Source of the DNA: Methylobacter sp.
GTDB taxonomy: Bacteria; Pseudomonadota; Gammaproteobacteria; Methylococcales; Methylomonadaceae
Assembly (NCBI GenBank): GCA_030684815.1
Contig: JAUXXQ010000211.1
Location: forward strand, 1 to 52,487
Direction: 5' to 3'
Length of the DNA stretch: 52,487 nucleotides
Shown here: positions 16,798 through 26,846 of the stretch, in pieces
Position numbering within the stretch: the stretch's first letter is position 1
Layout: each line of letters begins with the position of its first letter
Position numbers and translations under genes: made by a program
The notes under the pieces: model-generated
Told to the model about the DNA's origin: nothing
The model's input: only the letters and a program-made list of their open reading frames with translations
Databases searched by the model: none

Positions 16798-17274
16798 ATG
16801 ATTAAAGTACCTCTCACCGTCAAAGGTGCAGAAAAATTACGCGCCGAACTGGAAGAATTAAAATCAGTGGTGCGTCCACGTATCATTAACTCAATTGCCA
16901 CAGCTCGGGCACATGGCGATTTGAAAGAAAATGCCGAATATCACGCGGCAAAAGAGCAGCAAAGTTTTGCTGAAGGACGCATTTCTGAAATTGAAGGAAA
17001 ATTGTCTAACGCGCAAATTATTGACGTGACCAAGGTCGATGCCAATGGCAAGGTGGTGTTTGGGGCGACGGTGGCGATAGAGGATATTGAGTCTGAGAGA
17101 AAAGTGACTTATCAGATTGTTGGCGAAGATGAAGCGAATATCAAGGAAGGTCGGATTTCAATAGGCTCGCCCATTGCCAGGGCTTTGATCGGCAAAGAAG
17201 TTGAAGATGTGGTGACAGTTAAAGCGCCGGGTGGCAATGTCGATTATGAAATTATTTCGATTGAGTATATTTGA
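16798..17274 (+). CDS. greA: Transcription elongation factor GreA
   Basis: This 158-residue protein has the N-terminal antiparallel coiled coil (about 1-75, with [20 protein letters not shown], carrying the acidic tip residues) and the C-terminal FKBP-like domain ([23 protein letters not shown]). GreA inserts its coiled coil into the secondary channel of RNA polymerase and stimulates cleavage of backtracked RNA. The length is typical. carB-greA proximity is common in gammaproteobacteria. It converges with yhbY. Confidence 0.97.
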   Translation: MIKVPLTVKGAEKLRAELEELKSVVRPRIINSIATARAHGDLKENAEYHAAKEQQSFAEGRISEIEGKLSNAQIIDVTKVDANGKVVFGATVAIEDIESERKVTYQIVGEDEANIKEGRISIGSPIARALIGKEVEDVVTVKAPGGNVDYEIISIEYI

Positions 17275-17279
17275 GGATC

Positions 17280-17312
17280 AAGGTTCAAGGGGGGATAAGT
17301 TCCTTGAACCTT
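17280..17312. terminator. Inverted repeat / bidirectional terminator between greA and yhbY
   Basis: A perfect 11-bp stem (17280-17290 with 17302-17312) lies between two convergent genes, 5 bases after the greA stop. The following CCCCTTGTACC can also pair with part of the left arm. Confidence 0.6.
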
Positions 17313-17328
17313 TCCCCTTGTACCTATG

Positions 17329-17595
17329 TTATTTCTTAGGATTTAATCGGTAAATAACTGTAATTTGACCAATGCTTTGAATGGGTTCGGCGCCTGTCTC
17401 GGCGCATATTTTTTCGCTGATCAGTTTGCGGTCATCACGTTCGGCGCGTATGCGCACTTTAATCAGTTCGTGGCTATCAAGGGCTAATTCAATTTCTGCC
17501 AGCACCGCTGCCGTAAGTCCTGATTGTCCTATCATGATAACGGGCTTTAAGCTGTGCGCTTCGGCCCGGAGTTTTTTCTTGTCTGCAGCATTCAC
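17329..17595 (-). CDS. yhbY: CRM-domain RNA-binding protein YhbY
   Basis: This 88-residue protein is a single CRM domain, with KKLRAEAHSLKPVIMIGQSG at the N-terminus, the central HELIKVRI stretch and the C-terminal GQITVIYR. YhbY binds the pre-50S ribosomal subunit. It diverges from rlmE, with starts less than 50 bases apart; this yhbY/rlmE divergence is widespread in gammaproteobacteria. Confidence 0.93.
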   Translation of the reverse strand: MNAADKKKLRAEAHSLKPVIMIGQSGLTAAVLAEIELALDSHELIKVRIRAERDDRKLISEKICAETGAEPIQSIGQITVIYRLNPKK

Positions 17596-17642
17596 TCTTT
17601 AATTCCTAAGTAAAAATTGCAAATTTTACACTAAATACAGTT

Positions 17643-18260
17643 ATGGCACGAAGTAAAAGTAGTGGGCGCTGGATGCAGGAGCATTTCGATGACGAATATG
17701 TCAAAATGGCGCAAGCACAGGGTTATCGGTCGCGTGCGGTTTTTAAGCTGAAAGAAATTCAGGAAAAAGACCAGTTGATTAGGCCGGGGATGACGGTTGT
17801 CGATTTGGGCGCTGCCCCCGGCGGCTGGTCGCAGCTTGCTCGGCAGCTTATTGGTAAAAAAGACAAGATTATTGCATTGGATATTTTGCCGATGGATCCG
17901 TTGGAAGGTGTCGATTTTATACAGGGTGATTTTCGCGAACAAGCTGTTCTTGAACAGCTCTATGTTGCTCTAGGTGGCGCGCCGGTTAATCTGGTGATGT
18001 CGGATATGGCGCCGAACATGAGCGGCAATAAGGGCGTAGATCAGCCCCGCGCCATTTATTTGGGCGAGCTGGCTTTAGAAACGGCCAAAACCGTGCTGAC
18101 AAAAGACGGTGTTTTTTTGGTTAAATTATTTCATGGCGCGGGTTTTGAGGATTTTTTTAAGGACGTCCAACATTCTTTCGCTAAGGTTGCTATCAGGAAG
18201 CCAAAAGCGTCAAGGCCCCGCAGTAATGAAGTTTATATTTTAGCGAAAGGCTTTAAATAA
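17643..18260 (+). CDS. rlmE: 23S rRNA 2'-O-ribose methyltransferase RlmE (FtsJ)
   Basis: This 205-residue protein methylates U2552 in the A loop of 23S rRNA. The SAM-binding motif is [13 protein letters not shown], and the catalytic K-D-K-E set is supported by [28 protein letters not shown] and [13 protein letters not shown]. Length matches E. coli RlmE (209). The order rlmE-ftsH is conserved in gammaproteobacteria. Confidence 0.96.
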   Translation: MARSKSSGRWMQEHFDDEYVKMAQAQGYRSRAVFKLKEIQEKDQLIRPGMTVVDLGAAPGGWSQLARQLIGKKDKIIALDILPMDPLEGVDFIQGDFREQAVLEQLYVALGGAPVNLVMSDMAPNMSGNKGVDQPRAIYLGELALETAKTVLTKDGVFLVKLFHGAGFEDFFKDVQHSFAKVAIRKPKASRPRSNEVYILAKGFK

Positions 18261-18420
18261 TCGTTTGTAGCCCTAATAATTGTAATATGAGGCGCGTCAA
18301 GCAGGGTGGAGCTGTATTTTAATATACTGATGCGCTTTAAATAACGATAGTTAGGGGGTAACTCCTGATATAATCAGTCAGTTTTTAAATCGAGAGCCGA
18401 TTAGGCCCAGGGTGTGTAAG

Positions 18421-20355
18421 TTGAACGATATGATGAAAAATATAATCCTATGGGTCGTCATTGCAGTTGTTTTGATGTCCGTGTTTAATAATTTTGGCCC
18501 CCAAACTGATAGGGCCGATTCGTCGATGTCTTATTCGCAATTTATTGATGCGGTAAAAGCCGGTCAAGTTCAGCAGGTGATGATTGAAGATAAAATCATC
18601 AAAGGTAAGATGCAGGGGGGGCAGATATTTAAGACTTATGCACCGTCAGATCCTCATTTGGTTGATGATTTGTTGGCAAATGGCGTTGAAATTAAAGCGG
18701 TTCCGCCTGAGCAGCCTTCTTTGTTAATGCAGTTGCTGGTTTCTTTTGGGCCGATGTTGTTGCTGATTGCAGTCTGGGTTTTCTTTATGCGGCAAATGCA
18801 AGGCGGCGGTGCTGGCGGTCGTGGTGCAATGAACTTTGGTAAAAGCAAGGCGCGCATGCTGGAAGAAGATCAAATTAAGGTCACATTTGCTGATGTGGCC
18901 GGCTGCGACGAAGCGAAAGAAGAAGTTGTTGAAATGGTTGATTTCCTTAAAGATCCGGCAAAATACCAGAAATTGGGCGGTAAAATTCCGCGCGGTGCTT
19001 TAATGGTTGGCCCCCCAGGAACAGGAAAAACCTTGTTGGCCAGAGCGATTGCCGGTGAGGCTAAGGTGCCGTTTTTTACCATTTCCGGTTCCGATTTTGT
19101 GGAAATGTTTGTCGGTGTCGGTGCTTCCCGTGTGCGTGATATGTTTGAGCAAGCTAAAAAACATGCACCGTGCATTATTTTTATCGATGAAATTGATGCG
19201 GTCGGCCGTCAGCGTGGTGCCGGTTTAGGCGGTGGTAATGACGAGCGTGAGCAAACGCTAAACCAACTGCTGGTTGAAATGGATGGCTTTGAAGGCAATG
19301 AAGGTATTATTGTCATTGCGGCGACAAACCGGGCTGACGTATTGGATAAAGCTTTGTTGCGGCCTGGGCGTTTTGATCGTCAGGTCACGGTCGGCCTTCC
19401 TGATGTTAGGGGGCGCGAACAGATTCTTAAGGTTCACATGAACAAAGTGCCGGCTGCGGATGATGTTGAGGTTAAATATATCGCCCAAGGTACGCCGGGG
19501 TTTTCTGGAGCGGATTTAGCTAATTTGATTAATGAGGCAGCTTTGCTCGCGGCCAGGGTTAATAAGCGTGTCGTTAATATGTCGGATTTGGAAAAAGCCA
19601 AGGACAAGTTGATCATGGGTGTTGAAAGGCATTCAATGGTCATGAATGAGAAAGAAAAGAAAATGACGGCTTATCATGAGGCTGGGCACGCTATTGTCGG
19701 TAAATTGGTGCCTGAACATGATCCTGTCTATAAGGTGAGTATTATGCCTAGAGGCCGGGCGCTGGGTATTACCATGTTTTTGCCCGAGCGCGACCAATAC
19801 AGCGCCAGCAAGCAAAAACTGGACAGTATGATTTCCAGTTTGTATGGCGGGCGAATTGCCGAAGAAGTGATTTTTGGTCGGGAGCAAGTGAGTACCGGTG
19901 CCTCCAATGATATTGAGCGCGCTACTGAGTTGGCCAGAAATATGGTGACTAAGTGGGGATTCTCTCAGCGTTTAGGGCCACTGTCTTATAGCGAAGAAGA
20001 AGGCGAGGTTTTTCTGGGTAGGTCGGTGACGCAGCATAAAACAGTCGCTGAAGAAACATCCCATACGATTGATGAGGAGATTCGTTCTTTCATTGACCGC
20101 AACTATGAGCGCGCAGAAACTATCTTGAAAGAAAATATAGATATTTTGCACGCCATGGCGGAGGCGTTAATGAGGTATGAAACTATTGATAAATATCAAA
20201 TTGATGATTTGATGGCGCGCAAGCCGGTAAGGGAGCCGCAGGGTTGGGGGGATGATAAGCCACCTTCCCATGGCAGTGTTGTTGCTGATGACGTTAAGGG
20301 CAAGGACGGCATAAAAATCGAGAAATCGATTGGCGGGGCTGCTGAGCAAAGTTGA
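18421..20355 (+). CDS. ftsH: ATP-dependent membrane zinc protease FtsH
   Basis: About 644 residues. I prefer the TTG at 18421 (giving [18 protein letters not shown]) because AGGG lies 8 bases before it; a GTG at 18412 and an ATG at 18430 are also possible. There are two transmembrane helices (about 7-24 and 103-122) around a periplasmic domain, then the AAA+ module with Walker A GPPGTGKT near residue 196, Walker [10 protein letters not shown], and the SRH; the protease domain has HEAGH near residue 420. FtsH degrades misfolded membrane proteins and LpxC. The C-terminal tail is short and charged. A strong terminator follows. Confidence 0.96.
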   Translation: MNDMMKNIILWVVIAVVLMSVFNNFGPQTDRADSSMSYSQFIDAVKAGQVQQVMIEDKIIKGKMQGGQIFKTYAPSDPHLVDDLLANGVEIKAVPPEQPSLLMQLLVSFGPMLLLIAVWVFFMRQMQGGGAGGRGAMNFGKSKARMLEEDQIKVTFADVAGCDEAKEEVVEMVDFLKDPAKYQKLGGKIPRGALMVGPPGTGKTLLARAIAGEAKVPFFTISGSDFVEMFVGVGASRVRDMFEQAKKHAPCIIFIDEIDAVGRQRGAGLGGGNDEREQTLNQLLVEMDGFEGNEGIIVIAATNRADVLDKALLRPGRFDRQVTVGLPDVRGREQILKVHMNKVPAADDVEVKYIAQGTPGFSGADLANLINEAALLAARVNKRVVNMSDLEKAKDKLIMGVERHSMVMNEKEKKMTAYHEAGHAIVGKLVPEHDPVYKVSIMPRGRALGITMFLPERDQYSASKQKLDSMISSLYGGRIAEEVIFGREQVSTGASNDIERATELARNMVTKWGFSQRLGPLSYSEEEGEVFLGRSVTQHKTVAEETSHTIDEEIRSFIDRNYERAETILKENIDILHAMAEALMRYETIDKYQIDDLMARKPVREPQGWGDDKPPSHGSVVADDVKGKDGIKIEKSIGGAAEQS

Positions 20356-20375
20356 TTGTTTTCTGAGCTAAAATT

Positions 20376-20407
20376 AAAGGAGAGGTGTCATGCCTCTCCT
20401 TTTTTTG
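20376..20407 (+). terminator. Intrinsic terminator after ftsH
   Basis: A perfect 10-bp stem (20376-20385 with 20393-20402) with a 7-base loop runs into a run of T. Confidence 0.9.
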
Positions 20408-20440
20408 TGTTTAATCTTTTTGCCTTTTTAGGTTAAGGAC

Positions 20441-21781
20441 ATGACAAAAAAATATTTTGGGACTGATGGTATCCGGGGTAGGGTCGGTGAACAGCCGATA
20501 ACGGCAGATTTTTTCTTGAAGCTGGGCTGGGCGGCAGGGCGGGTATTTGCCAGTGAAGGGCATGGTTTTGTTCTAGTGGGTAAGGATACGCGAATTTCCG
20601 GCTATATGTTCGAATCGGCGTTAGAGGCCGGATTGACGGCTGCCGGCGTCGATACCCGTTTGTTAGGGCCTATGCCGACACCGGGCATAGCTTATTTGAC
20701 GCGGACGCTAAGGGCGCAGGCAGGTATTGTTATTAGCGCTTCCCATAACCCTTATTATGATAACGGCGTTAAGTTTTTCTCGGTGCAAGGGACAAAATTA
20801 CCTGACGATATAGAGCAAAAAATTGAACGCTATATTGATGCGCCAATGACGACGGTCGATTCGTCAAAATTGGGCAAGGCAAAACGATTGGTTGACGCTG
20901 CCGGCCGTTATATAGAATTTTGCAAGGCGAGTGTGCCAACGCGGCTCGATTTTAGCGGCATGAGGATTATTATCGATTGCGCTCATGGTGCGACTTATCA
21001 TATAGCACCGCATGTATTTAGTGAGGTTGGAGCGGAAGTGGTTACGATTGGGGCGGAACCCGATGGCCTCAATATTAATGACGAATGCGGCGCAACTAAG
21101 CCCGAAAAACTGGCGGCAACGGTATTGGCTTATCGTGCGGATTTTGGTATTGCCTTGGATGGTGATGGCGACCGCTTGATCATGATTGACCATAAAGGTG
21201 AAATTGTTGATGGCGACGAGCTTATTTATATTATTGCCAAAGCGAGGCTGGACAGAGGTTTAATGACCGGGCCTGTCGTAGGTACCTTGATGACCAATTT
21301 AGGCATGGAGCATGGTTTGAAAAAGCTGGGTCTCAGTTTGCTTAGGGCTAATGTGGGTGACCGCTATGTCATGGAGATGTTGACGGAACACAGCGGGATT
21401 CTAGGTGGCGAAAATTCCGGTCACATCATTTGTTTAGATAAAACAACTACGGGCGATGGCATTATTGCCGCTTTGCAGGTTATGGCGGAAATGCAGGATA
21501 GCGGTAAGAGTTTGCATGAATTGAAATCAGGGATGCAAAAATACCCACAAATCCTGGTTAATGTTAAAACTAATAAAAAAATGAATCTGGATCAGGATGA
21601 AATCATACAAAAAACGGTGAAAGCCATCGAGAAAAAGCTCGGTGATAGCGGGCGGGTGTTGCTTAGGGCTTCCGGAACAGAGCCGTTAATTCGTGTTATG
21701 GTGGAAGGGCAGCAGGGCGATGTGGTCAAAAACTATGCGCATCAAATCGCCGATGACGTGAAGAAAGTAATGGGCGCTTGA
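20441..21781 (+). CDS. glmM: Phosphoglucosamine mutase
   Basis: This 446-residue protein converts glucosamine-6-phosphate to glucosamine-1-phosphate for peptidoglycan and LPS synthesis. The phosphoserine is S101 in [12 protein letters not shown], the magnesium loop is DGDGDR, the sugar-binding loop is GGENSGH and the phosphate-binding loop is [18 protein letters not shown] lies just before the ATG. The gene follows ftsH after a terminator and is 55 bases from tpiA. Confidence 0.97.
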   Translation: MTKKYFGTDGIRGRVGEQPITADFFLKLGWAAGRVFASEGHGFVLVGKDTRISGYMFESALEAGLTAAGVDTRLLGPMPTPGIAYLTRTLRAQAGIVISASHNPYYDNGVKFFSVQGTKLPDDIEQKIERYIDAPMTTVDSSKLGKAKRLVDAAGRYIEFCKASVPTRLDFSGMRIIIDCAHGATYHIAPHVFSEVGAEVVTIGAEPDGLNINDECGATKPEKLAATVLAYRADFGIALDGDGDRLIMIDHKGEIVDGDELIYIIAKARLDRGLMTGPVVGTLMTNLGMEHGLKKLGLSLLRANVGDRYVMEMLTEHSGILGGENSGHIICLDKTTTGDGIIAALQVMAEMQDSGKSLHELKSGMQKYPQILVNVKTNKKMNLDQDEIIQKTVKAIEKKLGDSGRVLLRASGTEPLIRVMVEGQQGDVVKNYAHQIADDVKKVMGA

Positions 21782-21836
21782 ATTAGGCGCTATTACTATA
21801 TATCATAAGCGGTTTGATTCTATGTGAGGAGTAGTG

Positions 21837-22583
21837 ATGCGTCAGTCTCTAGTTGTAGGAAATTGGAAGATGAATGGAACCCTTGCCGGTGCTGAGTCGC
21901 TTGCAAAAGGCATCATTGCTGGGTTAAGTGAAGGTAGTGCGGCTATCGCAATCTGTGTGCCTTATGTGCATATACCATCAGTCAGTGCATGGGTAAAAGG
22001 CACAGAGTTGGCATTGGGTGCGCAAAATGTTGCTGACAAGTCTTCAGGTGCGTTTACCGGTGAAATTTCAGCGGCAATGTTAACTGAGTTTGATTGTAAA
22101 TATGCTATTGTAGGCCACTCTGAAAGGCGCACTTATTATGGCGACACTAATGAATCAGTCGCTGCACGTTTTTGCCAGGCTCAAGAACAGAATATTATCC
22201 CTATTTTATGTGTAGGCGAAACGCTGGAACAACGTGAACAGGATCAGACCTTTGCAGTCATTGATGCCCAACTTGATGCGGTTGTAAATATGGCGGGTAT
22301 AGCCTCATTTGGCTCAGCTGTGATTGCTTATGAGCCGGTTTGGGCTATCGGTACAGGAAAAACGGCAACGGATGAACAGGCTCAGGAAGTTCATCAATAT
22401 ATAAGGCAATATATTGCGGCTAAAGATCAGGTTATTGCCGATAAAATACAGATTTTATATGGCGGCAGTGCTAAGCCGGATAATGCAAAAGGCTTGTTTG
22501 CCATGCCGGATATTGACGGCGGTTTAATTGGAGGGGCTTCGTTGGATGCGGAATCCTTTTTAAAGATTTATCATTCAATTTAA
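21837..22583 (+). CDS. tpiA: Triose-phosphate isomerase
   Basis: 248 residues. The start is the ATG at 21837, with GAGGAG 5 bases before it; a GTG one codon earlier is too close to that site. Active-site landmarks are GNWKMNG (Asn, Lys), VGHSERR (His) and AYEPVWAIGTG (Glu plus loop 6), then YGGSAKPDN for phosphate binding. It interconverts glyceraldehyde-3-phosphate and dihydroxyacetone phosphate. It leads into secG after 17 bases. Confidence 0.97.
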   Translation: MRQSLVVGNWKMNGTLAGAESLAKGIIAGLSEGSAAIAICVPYVHIPSVSAWVKGTELALGAQNVADKSSGAFTGEISAAMLTEFDCKYAIVGHSERRTYYGDTNESVAARFCQAQEQNIIPILCVGETLEQREQDQTFAVIDAQLDAVVNMAGIASFGSAVIAYEPVWAIGTGKTATDEQAQEVHQYIRQYIAAKDQVIADKIQILYGGSAKPDNAKGLFAMPDIDGGLIGGASLDAESFLKIYHSI

Positions 22584-22600
22584 GTAGTTTAGATTTTATT

Positions 22601-22960
22601 ATGTATCAGGTAATTATTGTTGTTCATGTGTTGTTGGGTTTAGGTGTTGTTGGATTGGTATTGATGCAACAAGGCAAAGGAGCTGATGCGGGCGCGGCTT
22701 TTGGTACAGGGTCTTCTGGTTCTGTTTTTGGTGCCCAAGGCGCGGCATCTTTTCTGTCACGGGCTACAGCGATTTTGGCAACGTTGTTTTTTATGACTAG
22801 CTTAGGTTTAGCCGTGTTAAACAGTAAGCAGGGTACAGATTATGACTTTATGGGCAGCCCTAAGGTCGAGCAGGATGCGCTGGGTGTGCCTGATGTGGGG
22901 GCGGAAGAAGTGCCTGTTGCTGTTCCTCCTGTCGGCCAACCCTCCATTGAGAAAAAATAA
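22601..22960 (+). CDS. secG: Preprotein translocase subunit SecG
   Basis: This 119-residue protein has the two SecG membrane helices (about 3-20 and 52-70) joined by a glycine-rich loop (MQQGKGADAGAAFGTGSSGS, then VFGAQGAASF). The C-terminal tail is acidic and proline-rich. SecG assists SecYE during export. tpiA-secG-tRNA-Leu is a well conserved order in this class. Confidence 0.95.
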   Translation: MYQVIIVVHVLLGLGVVGLVLMQQGKGADAGAAFGTGSSGSVFGAQGAASFLSRATAILATLFFMTSLGLAVLNSKQGTDYDFMGSPKVEQDALGVPDVGAEEVPVAVPPVGQPSIEKK

Positions 22961-23045
22961 TAAATATTGTGTGTGATGTTTGCATGTGCGCCGTCTAAAA
23001 AGCTCATTAAAACAGTGAATTAACGTCATTTGCAATCATGTTTTA

Positions 23046-23130
23046 GCCGATGTGGTGAAATTGGTAGACACGCCATCTTGAGGGGGTGGTAACGAAAGTT
23101 GTGCCGGTTCAAATCCGGCCATCGGCACCA
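23046..23130 (+). tRNA. leuU: tRNA-Leu, anticodon GAG
   Basis: The 85-base cloverleaf has a 7-bp acceptor stem (23046-23052 with 23120-23126), an encoded CCA (23128-23130), an anticodon arm CCATC-TTGAGGG-GGTGG with anticodon GAG, a long variable arm as in class II tRNAs, and a T arm with GGTTCAAATCC. It follows secG, as in E. coli leuU. Confidence 0.96.
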
Positions 23131-23137
23131 ATAATAT

Positions 23138-23174
23138 ACCCCGCTATGGATTTTTCCTGGCGGGGTGTTTTTTG
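23138..23174 (+). terminator. Terminator after tRNA-Leu
   Basis: A 7-bp GC-rich stem (23138-23144 with 23160-23166) followed by a T-rich run. Confidence 0.75.
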
Positions 23175-23319
23175 TCCGTTACAATGGAAAGTATAGAAAA
23201 AATTCTTATGTTTAATTGAAGTGCAATGCAGGAAAATAATTAGACTATAATTAAACATAGAATGCTGTAAATTCAGCGTGGGTTTTGCTTTGAAAATTTA
23301 GAGATTAATGGAGAAAACA

Positions 23320-23682
23320 ATGGCAAGTATTCTTGCAGTTGACGATTCGGCTTCAATGAGAAAAATGGTTTCATTTACGTTAAGAGCTGCTGGATACGAT
23401 GTTGAGGAGGCAGTCGATGGGGTTGATGCTTTAGAAAAGGCACAAGCTAGAAAATTTGATTGTGTGGTAACCGATGTCAATATGCCAAATAAAGACGGGA
23501 TCACTTTAATTAGGGATTTGCGCGCTCTACCTGAATATAAATTCATCCCCATGCTGATGCTGACGACTGAGTCAGGCATAGAAAAAAAGCAGGAAGGCAA
23601 GGCTGCTGGTGCTACCGGGTGGATGGTTAAGCCGTTTAATCCAGACCAATTATTGAAAACATTACTAAAAGTTTTGGGCTAG
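23320..23682 (+). CDS. cheY: Chemotaxis response regulator CheY
   Basis: This 120-residue single receiver domain has the acidic pair in AVDDSASM, the phosphorylated aspartate in VVTDVNMP, the threonine in MLTTES and the lysine in VKPFN. I take the ATG at 23320 because GGAG lies 6 bases before it; an ATG 12 bases earlier contains that site. CheA phosphorylates CheY. A TATAAT lies at 23246-23251, without a good -35. It opens the chemosensory cluster; its output (flagellar motor, pilus or other) cannot be told from this window. Confidence 0.93.
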   Translation: MASILAVDDSASMRKMVSFTLRAAGYDVEEAVDGVDALEKAQARKFDCVVTDVNMPNKDGITLIRDLRALPEYKFIPMLMLTTESGIEKKQEGKAAGATGWMVKPFNPDQLLKTLLKVLG

Positions 23683-23860
23683 TTAATGACATTGTGCCTA
23701 AGTGTGTTAAGGATATGCAGGGGCAATTGCTTGGGTGTGCTCCTAATACAAATACGTAGATGAGTGGCTTAGGTGTTATCCAGACAAAAAGACTAATAAT
23801 GAACGTTTTTGGGTTACGTTAATCTTGTTTAAATGAATTCAGGCGCATACAGGTAAATCT

Positions 23861-25978
23861 ATGTCTATTGATATGTCACAATTCCATCAGGTTTTTTTTG
23901 AAGAATGTTTCGAAGGCCTGGAAGCAATGGAATCAGGGTTATTAACGCTCGATATGGGAGATATCGATTCGGAAGTAATTAATACTATTTTTAGAGGGGC
24001 GCATTCTATAAAAGGTGGTAGTGGGACTTTCGGCTTCACTGTTGTTGCTGAATACACCCACATTATGGAAACCTTGCTCGATGAAATGCGCGATGGGCGC
24101 AGGAAGGTAACTCAACCCGCTGTAGACGTTTTGCTTGGATCGGTTGATTGCCTTAGGGAGATGTTGACCGCGATACAGAATGAACAGGATGTTAATGACG
24201 CTAGTGTGGCAAAGCATAAGTCAGCTTTGGAAGTTGTACTTAATGGCGGTTCAGTGCCGGAAAAATTGGCCACACCTGTTGAGCAGGAATCGGTAAAAGA
24301 AGAGCTTGTAATTAATACCGCCCCTGAAGTTGCCCAAGAAGAACCTATTGAATCACAAGAACAAGGCTGGAAAATAGCTTTTTGTCCCTATTTGGATCTG
24401 CTTAAAACGGGTAATGACCCTGTCAGGTTATTCAGGGAGTTGAATGAACTGGGGGAATTGACAACTATTGTTAATATTCAGGATGTTCCGGGGTTTTATG
24501 AGCTGGATCCCGAAGAATGCAACATCTCTTGGGATTTAAAGGTTGTTGGGGATATTTCTGATGATGAAATTAAGGAAATATTTAACTGGGTTGAAGGCGA
24601 TTGCGAGATGGAAATTCAGCCTCTTACTAAAACTGTAAAAGCGGCTTCCGCAGAAAAAAAAAATGATTCAGAACCTGTTTCGGTAATAGCCGACCCTCTT
24701 CCCTCTCCCCCAGCAGCACCTGTAGAAGTTAAGCCTAAAGTAGCCGCAGAGGCCAAAAAATCTAGCGCTCAAGATTCTGATAACGAGGCCGCAAAAGCTA
24801 CGACAGCAAAAGCCAGTTCGATTCGGGTCGATACTGACAAAATAGATACGTTAATCAATATGGTGGGTGAAGTGGTCATCACCCAGTCTATGCTGGGTCT
24901 GGTGGGTGAAAACTTTAGTATGGACAAGGTCGGGCAACTCAAAAGGGGGCTTGCCCAGCTAGAAAGGCATACGCGTGATTTACAACAAAGCGTGATGAAT
25001 ATTCGGATGCTGCCGATTAGCTTTGTTTTTAGCCGGTTTCCGCGCTTAGTTCATGATATCAGTAGCAAGTTAGATAAAAAAATTGTTTTGAAGCTGGTCG
25101 GTGAAAATACGGAAGTTGATAAGGCGGTGGTTGAGCTGATTAATGACCCTCTGGTGCATTTGATTAGAAATAGTTTGGATCATGGTATAGAAATGCCTGC
25201 GGACAGGGTTGCAGCGGGTAAGCCGGAAACTGGAACGATTGAGCTGAAAGCATATCATCGTGGCGGCCACATTGTTATCGAAATTACTGATGATGGCCGT
25301 GGTTTAAATAAAGATAAACTGCTGGCAAAGGCCATAGAGAAAGGCTTGGTTGAAGAAAATAATTTGCTTACCGAAAAGCAGATATTTGAGTTAATTTTTA
25401 TGCCTGGTTTTTCTACTGCTGAGCAGCTCACTGATATTTCTGGTCGCGGTGTCGGTATGGATGTGGTGCGAAGAAATATTCAGTCACTCGGCGGCAATAT
25501 AGAAATTATTTCAGAATTGGGTAAAGGTACAACGATTGCGATTCATTTGCCGTTAACTTTGGCAATCCTTGATGGGCAGTCTGTTGCGGTAGGTGAAGAG
25601 ACCTATATTGTGCCGCTGGTTTCTATTATCGAATCCATTAATATCACTGAAAGAATGCTAAATAAAGTTGCCGGAAAAGGGGAGACTTTTCGCCTGCGTA
25701 ACGAATATTTGCCGGTTATTAGGATGCGCGGAATTTTTAACGTAAATTCGGGCAATCCGACCAAGTCAAAAGAAGGTGTGTTGGTGGTCGTTGAAGGCCA
25801 AGGTGAGCTGTGTTGCTTGCTGGTAGATGAGTTATTGGGGCAACAGCAGGTTGTTATTAAGTCATTGGAAGCAAATTACCGGCGTGTGGAAGGTGTTTCA
25901 GGTGCAACTATTTTGGGTGATGGTTCCGTTGCGTTGATCCTTGATGTTCCGGGTTTAGTGAGATTTTCAGTTCGCTAG
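23861..25978 (+). CDS. cheA: Chemotaxis histidine kinase CheA
   Basis: 705 residues. The Hpt domain carries the phosphorylated histidine H48 in GAHSIKGGSGTFG. A second domain near residues 165-255 (AFCPYLDLLKTGNDPVRLFR, then ELGELTTIVNIQDVPGFYEL) replaces a classical P2. A proline/lysine-rich linker leads to the dimerisation domain, the ATPase (N box LIRNSLDHGIE, G1 DDGRGLN, G2 GRGVGMDVV) and the CheW-like C-terminus, which ends without a receiver. CheA couples receptor state to CheY and CheB phosphorylation. The 180 bases between cheY and cheA hold no gene I can see. Confidence 0.95.
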   Translation: MSIDMSQFHQVFFEECFEGLEAMESGLLTLDMGDIDSEVINTIFRGAHSIKGGSGTFGFTVVAEYTHIMETLLDEMRDGRRKVTQPAVDVLLGSVDCLREMLTAIQNEQDVNDASVAKHKSALEVVLNGGSVPEKLATPVEQESVKEELVINTAPEVAQEEPIESQEQGWKIAFCPYLDLLKTGNDPVRLFRELNELGELTTIVNIQDVPGFYELDPEECNISWDLKVVGDISDDEIKEIFNWVEGDCEMEIQPLTKTVKAASAEKKNDSEPVSVIADPLPSPPAAPVEVKPKVAAEAKKSSAQDSDNEAAKATTAKASSIRVDTDKIDTLINMVGEVVITQSMLGLVGENFSMDKVGQLKRGLAQLERHTRDLQQSVMNIRMLPISFVFSRFPRLVHDISSKLDKKIVLKLVGENTEVDKAVVELINDPLVHLIRNSLDHGIEMPADRVAAGKPETGTIELKAYHRGGHIVIEITDDGRGLNKDKLLAKAIEKGLVEENNLLTEKQIFELIFMPGFSTAEQLTDISGRGVGMDVVRRNIQSLGGNIEIISELGKGTTIAIHLPLTLAILDGQSVAVGEETYIVPLVSIIESINITERMLNKVAGKGETFRLRNEYLPVIRMRGIFNVNSGNPTKSKEGVLVVVEGQGELCCLLVDELLGQQQVVIKSLEANYRRVEGVSGATILGDGSVALILDVPGLVRFSVR

Positions 25979-26261
25979 CACATAGATAAAATCACAAGGC
26001 AAGCAACCTCTAAAGGGATGGTGCAACACAAATGTTTATGGCTTATTTTTTCCTTACCATGAAGAATATTAAAATAATAAAAGCAAGGGCGTTAATTATT
26101 ATTCCCACACACGGCATGGGAATGCAGTTCTGGTACATTGCGCAAAGCAACCCGTATATTTAACATCCCTAAGTGTCCTTGATTTTCGCGGCGTATAATG
26201 CGCCATGTGGCGTGCGGGAGCGAGGATATGACATTTTTTTGACTTAGCACCCAAAGCAGAT
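25979..26261. other. Gap between cheA and the first cheW
   Basis: About 280 bases without an ORF I can support. A 7-bp stem (26101-26107 with 26117-26123) is present but has no T run. TATAAT-like bases occur at 26190 without a matching -35. A promoter for the following genes may lie here. Confidence 0.4.
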
Positions 26262-26777
26262 ATGGCACAAGAATCTGAAAATAAAGATATTGATCAATAT
26301 CACTACAGTAAAAACTTAGATAATGCAGTGCAATACCTGAGTTTTGCCTTAGGGAAAGAAGAATATGGCGTTGATATTCTTCGTGTTCAAGAAATAAGAA
26401 GCTGGGAACCTGTATCCAGAATACCTAATGTCCCTTGTTATGAAAAAGGCGTGGTTAATTTGCGCGGTTCCATTGTGCCGATTCTCGATTTAAGGGAGCG
26501 GTTTAATTTGAGTAAAGCTGAATATACCCCATTGACCGTCGTGGTGGTATTGCAAACGGGTGATAGCAATAAGACCCGCATAATGGGAGTCGTTGTTGAC
26601 TCGGTTTCTGATGTTATTAATGTTGATAAAACTGAAATTCAAAGTGCCCCTGATTTTGGCGCTAAAGTCAGCAATGAATTCATTAACGGCCTAGTTTCGG
26701 TTAATGAACGTATGGTGATGCTGCTCGATGTGGACAAGTTGCTGAAATTAGAGGAATTGGATCAGGATGAAAGCTAA
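26262..26777 (+). CDS. cheW: Chemotaxis coupling protein CheW (first copy)
   Basis: This 171-residue protein is a single CheW domain after a 20-residue hydrophilic N-terminus. Landmarks are VQYLSFALGKEEYGVDILRV, GVVNLRGSIVPILDLRERF and VVDSVSDVINV. CheW links receptor tips to CheA. A second cheW lies behind the receptor gene, and the two are clearly diverged paralogues. Confidence 0.95.
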   Translation: MAQESENKDIDQYHYSKNLDNAVQYLSFALGKEEYGVDILRVQEIRSWEPVSRIPNVPCYEKGVVNLRGSIVPILDLRERFNLSKAEYTPLTVVVVLQTGDSNKTRIMGVVVDSVSDVINVDKTEIQSAPDFGAKVSNEFINGLVSVNERMVMLLDVDKLLKLEELDQDES

Positions 26778-26846
26778 TAATTTTCTGATACCCCTGCAGA
26801 GAAACGTATTTGGTATGGCCAGTGAGATTTTAAGAGGTAGCGTAGC

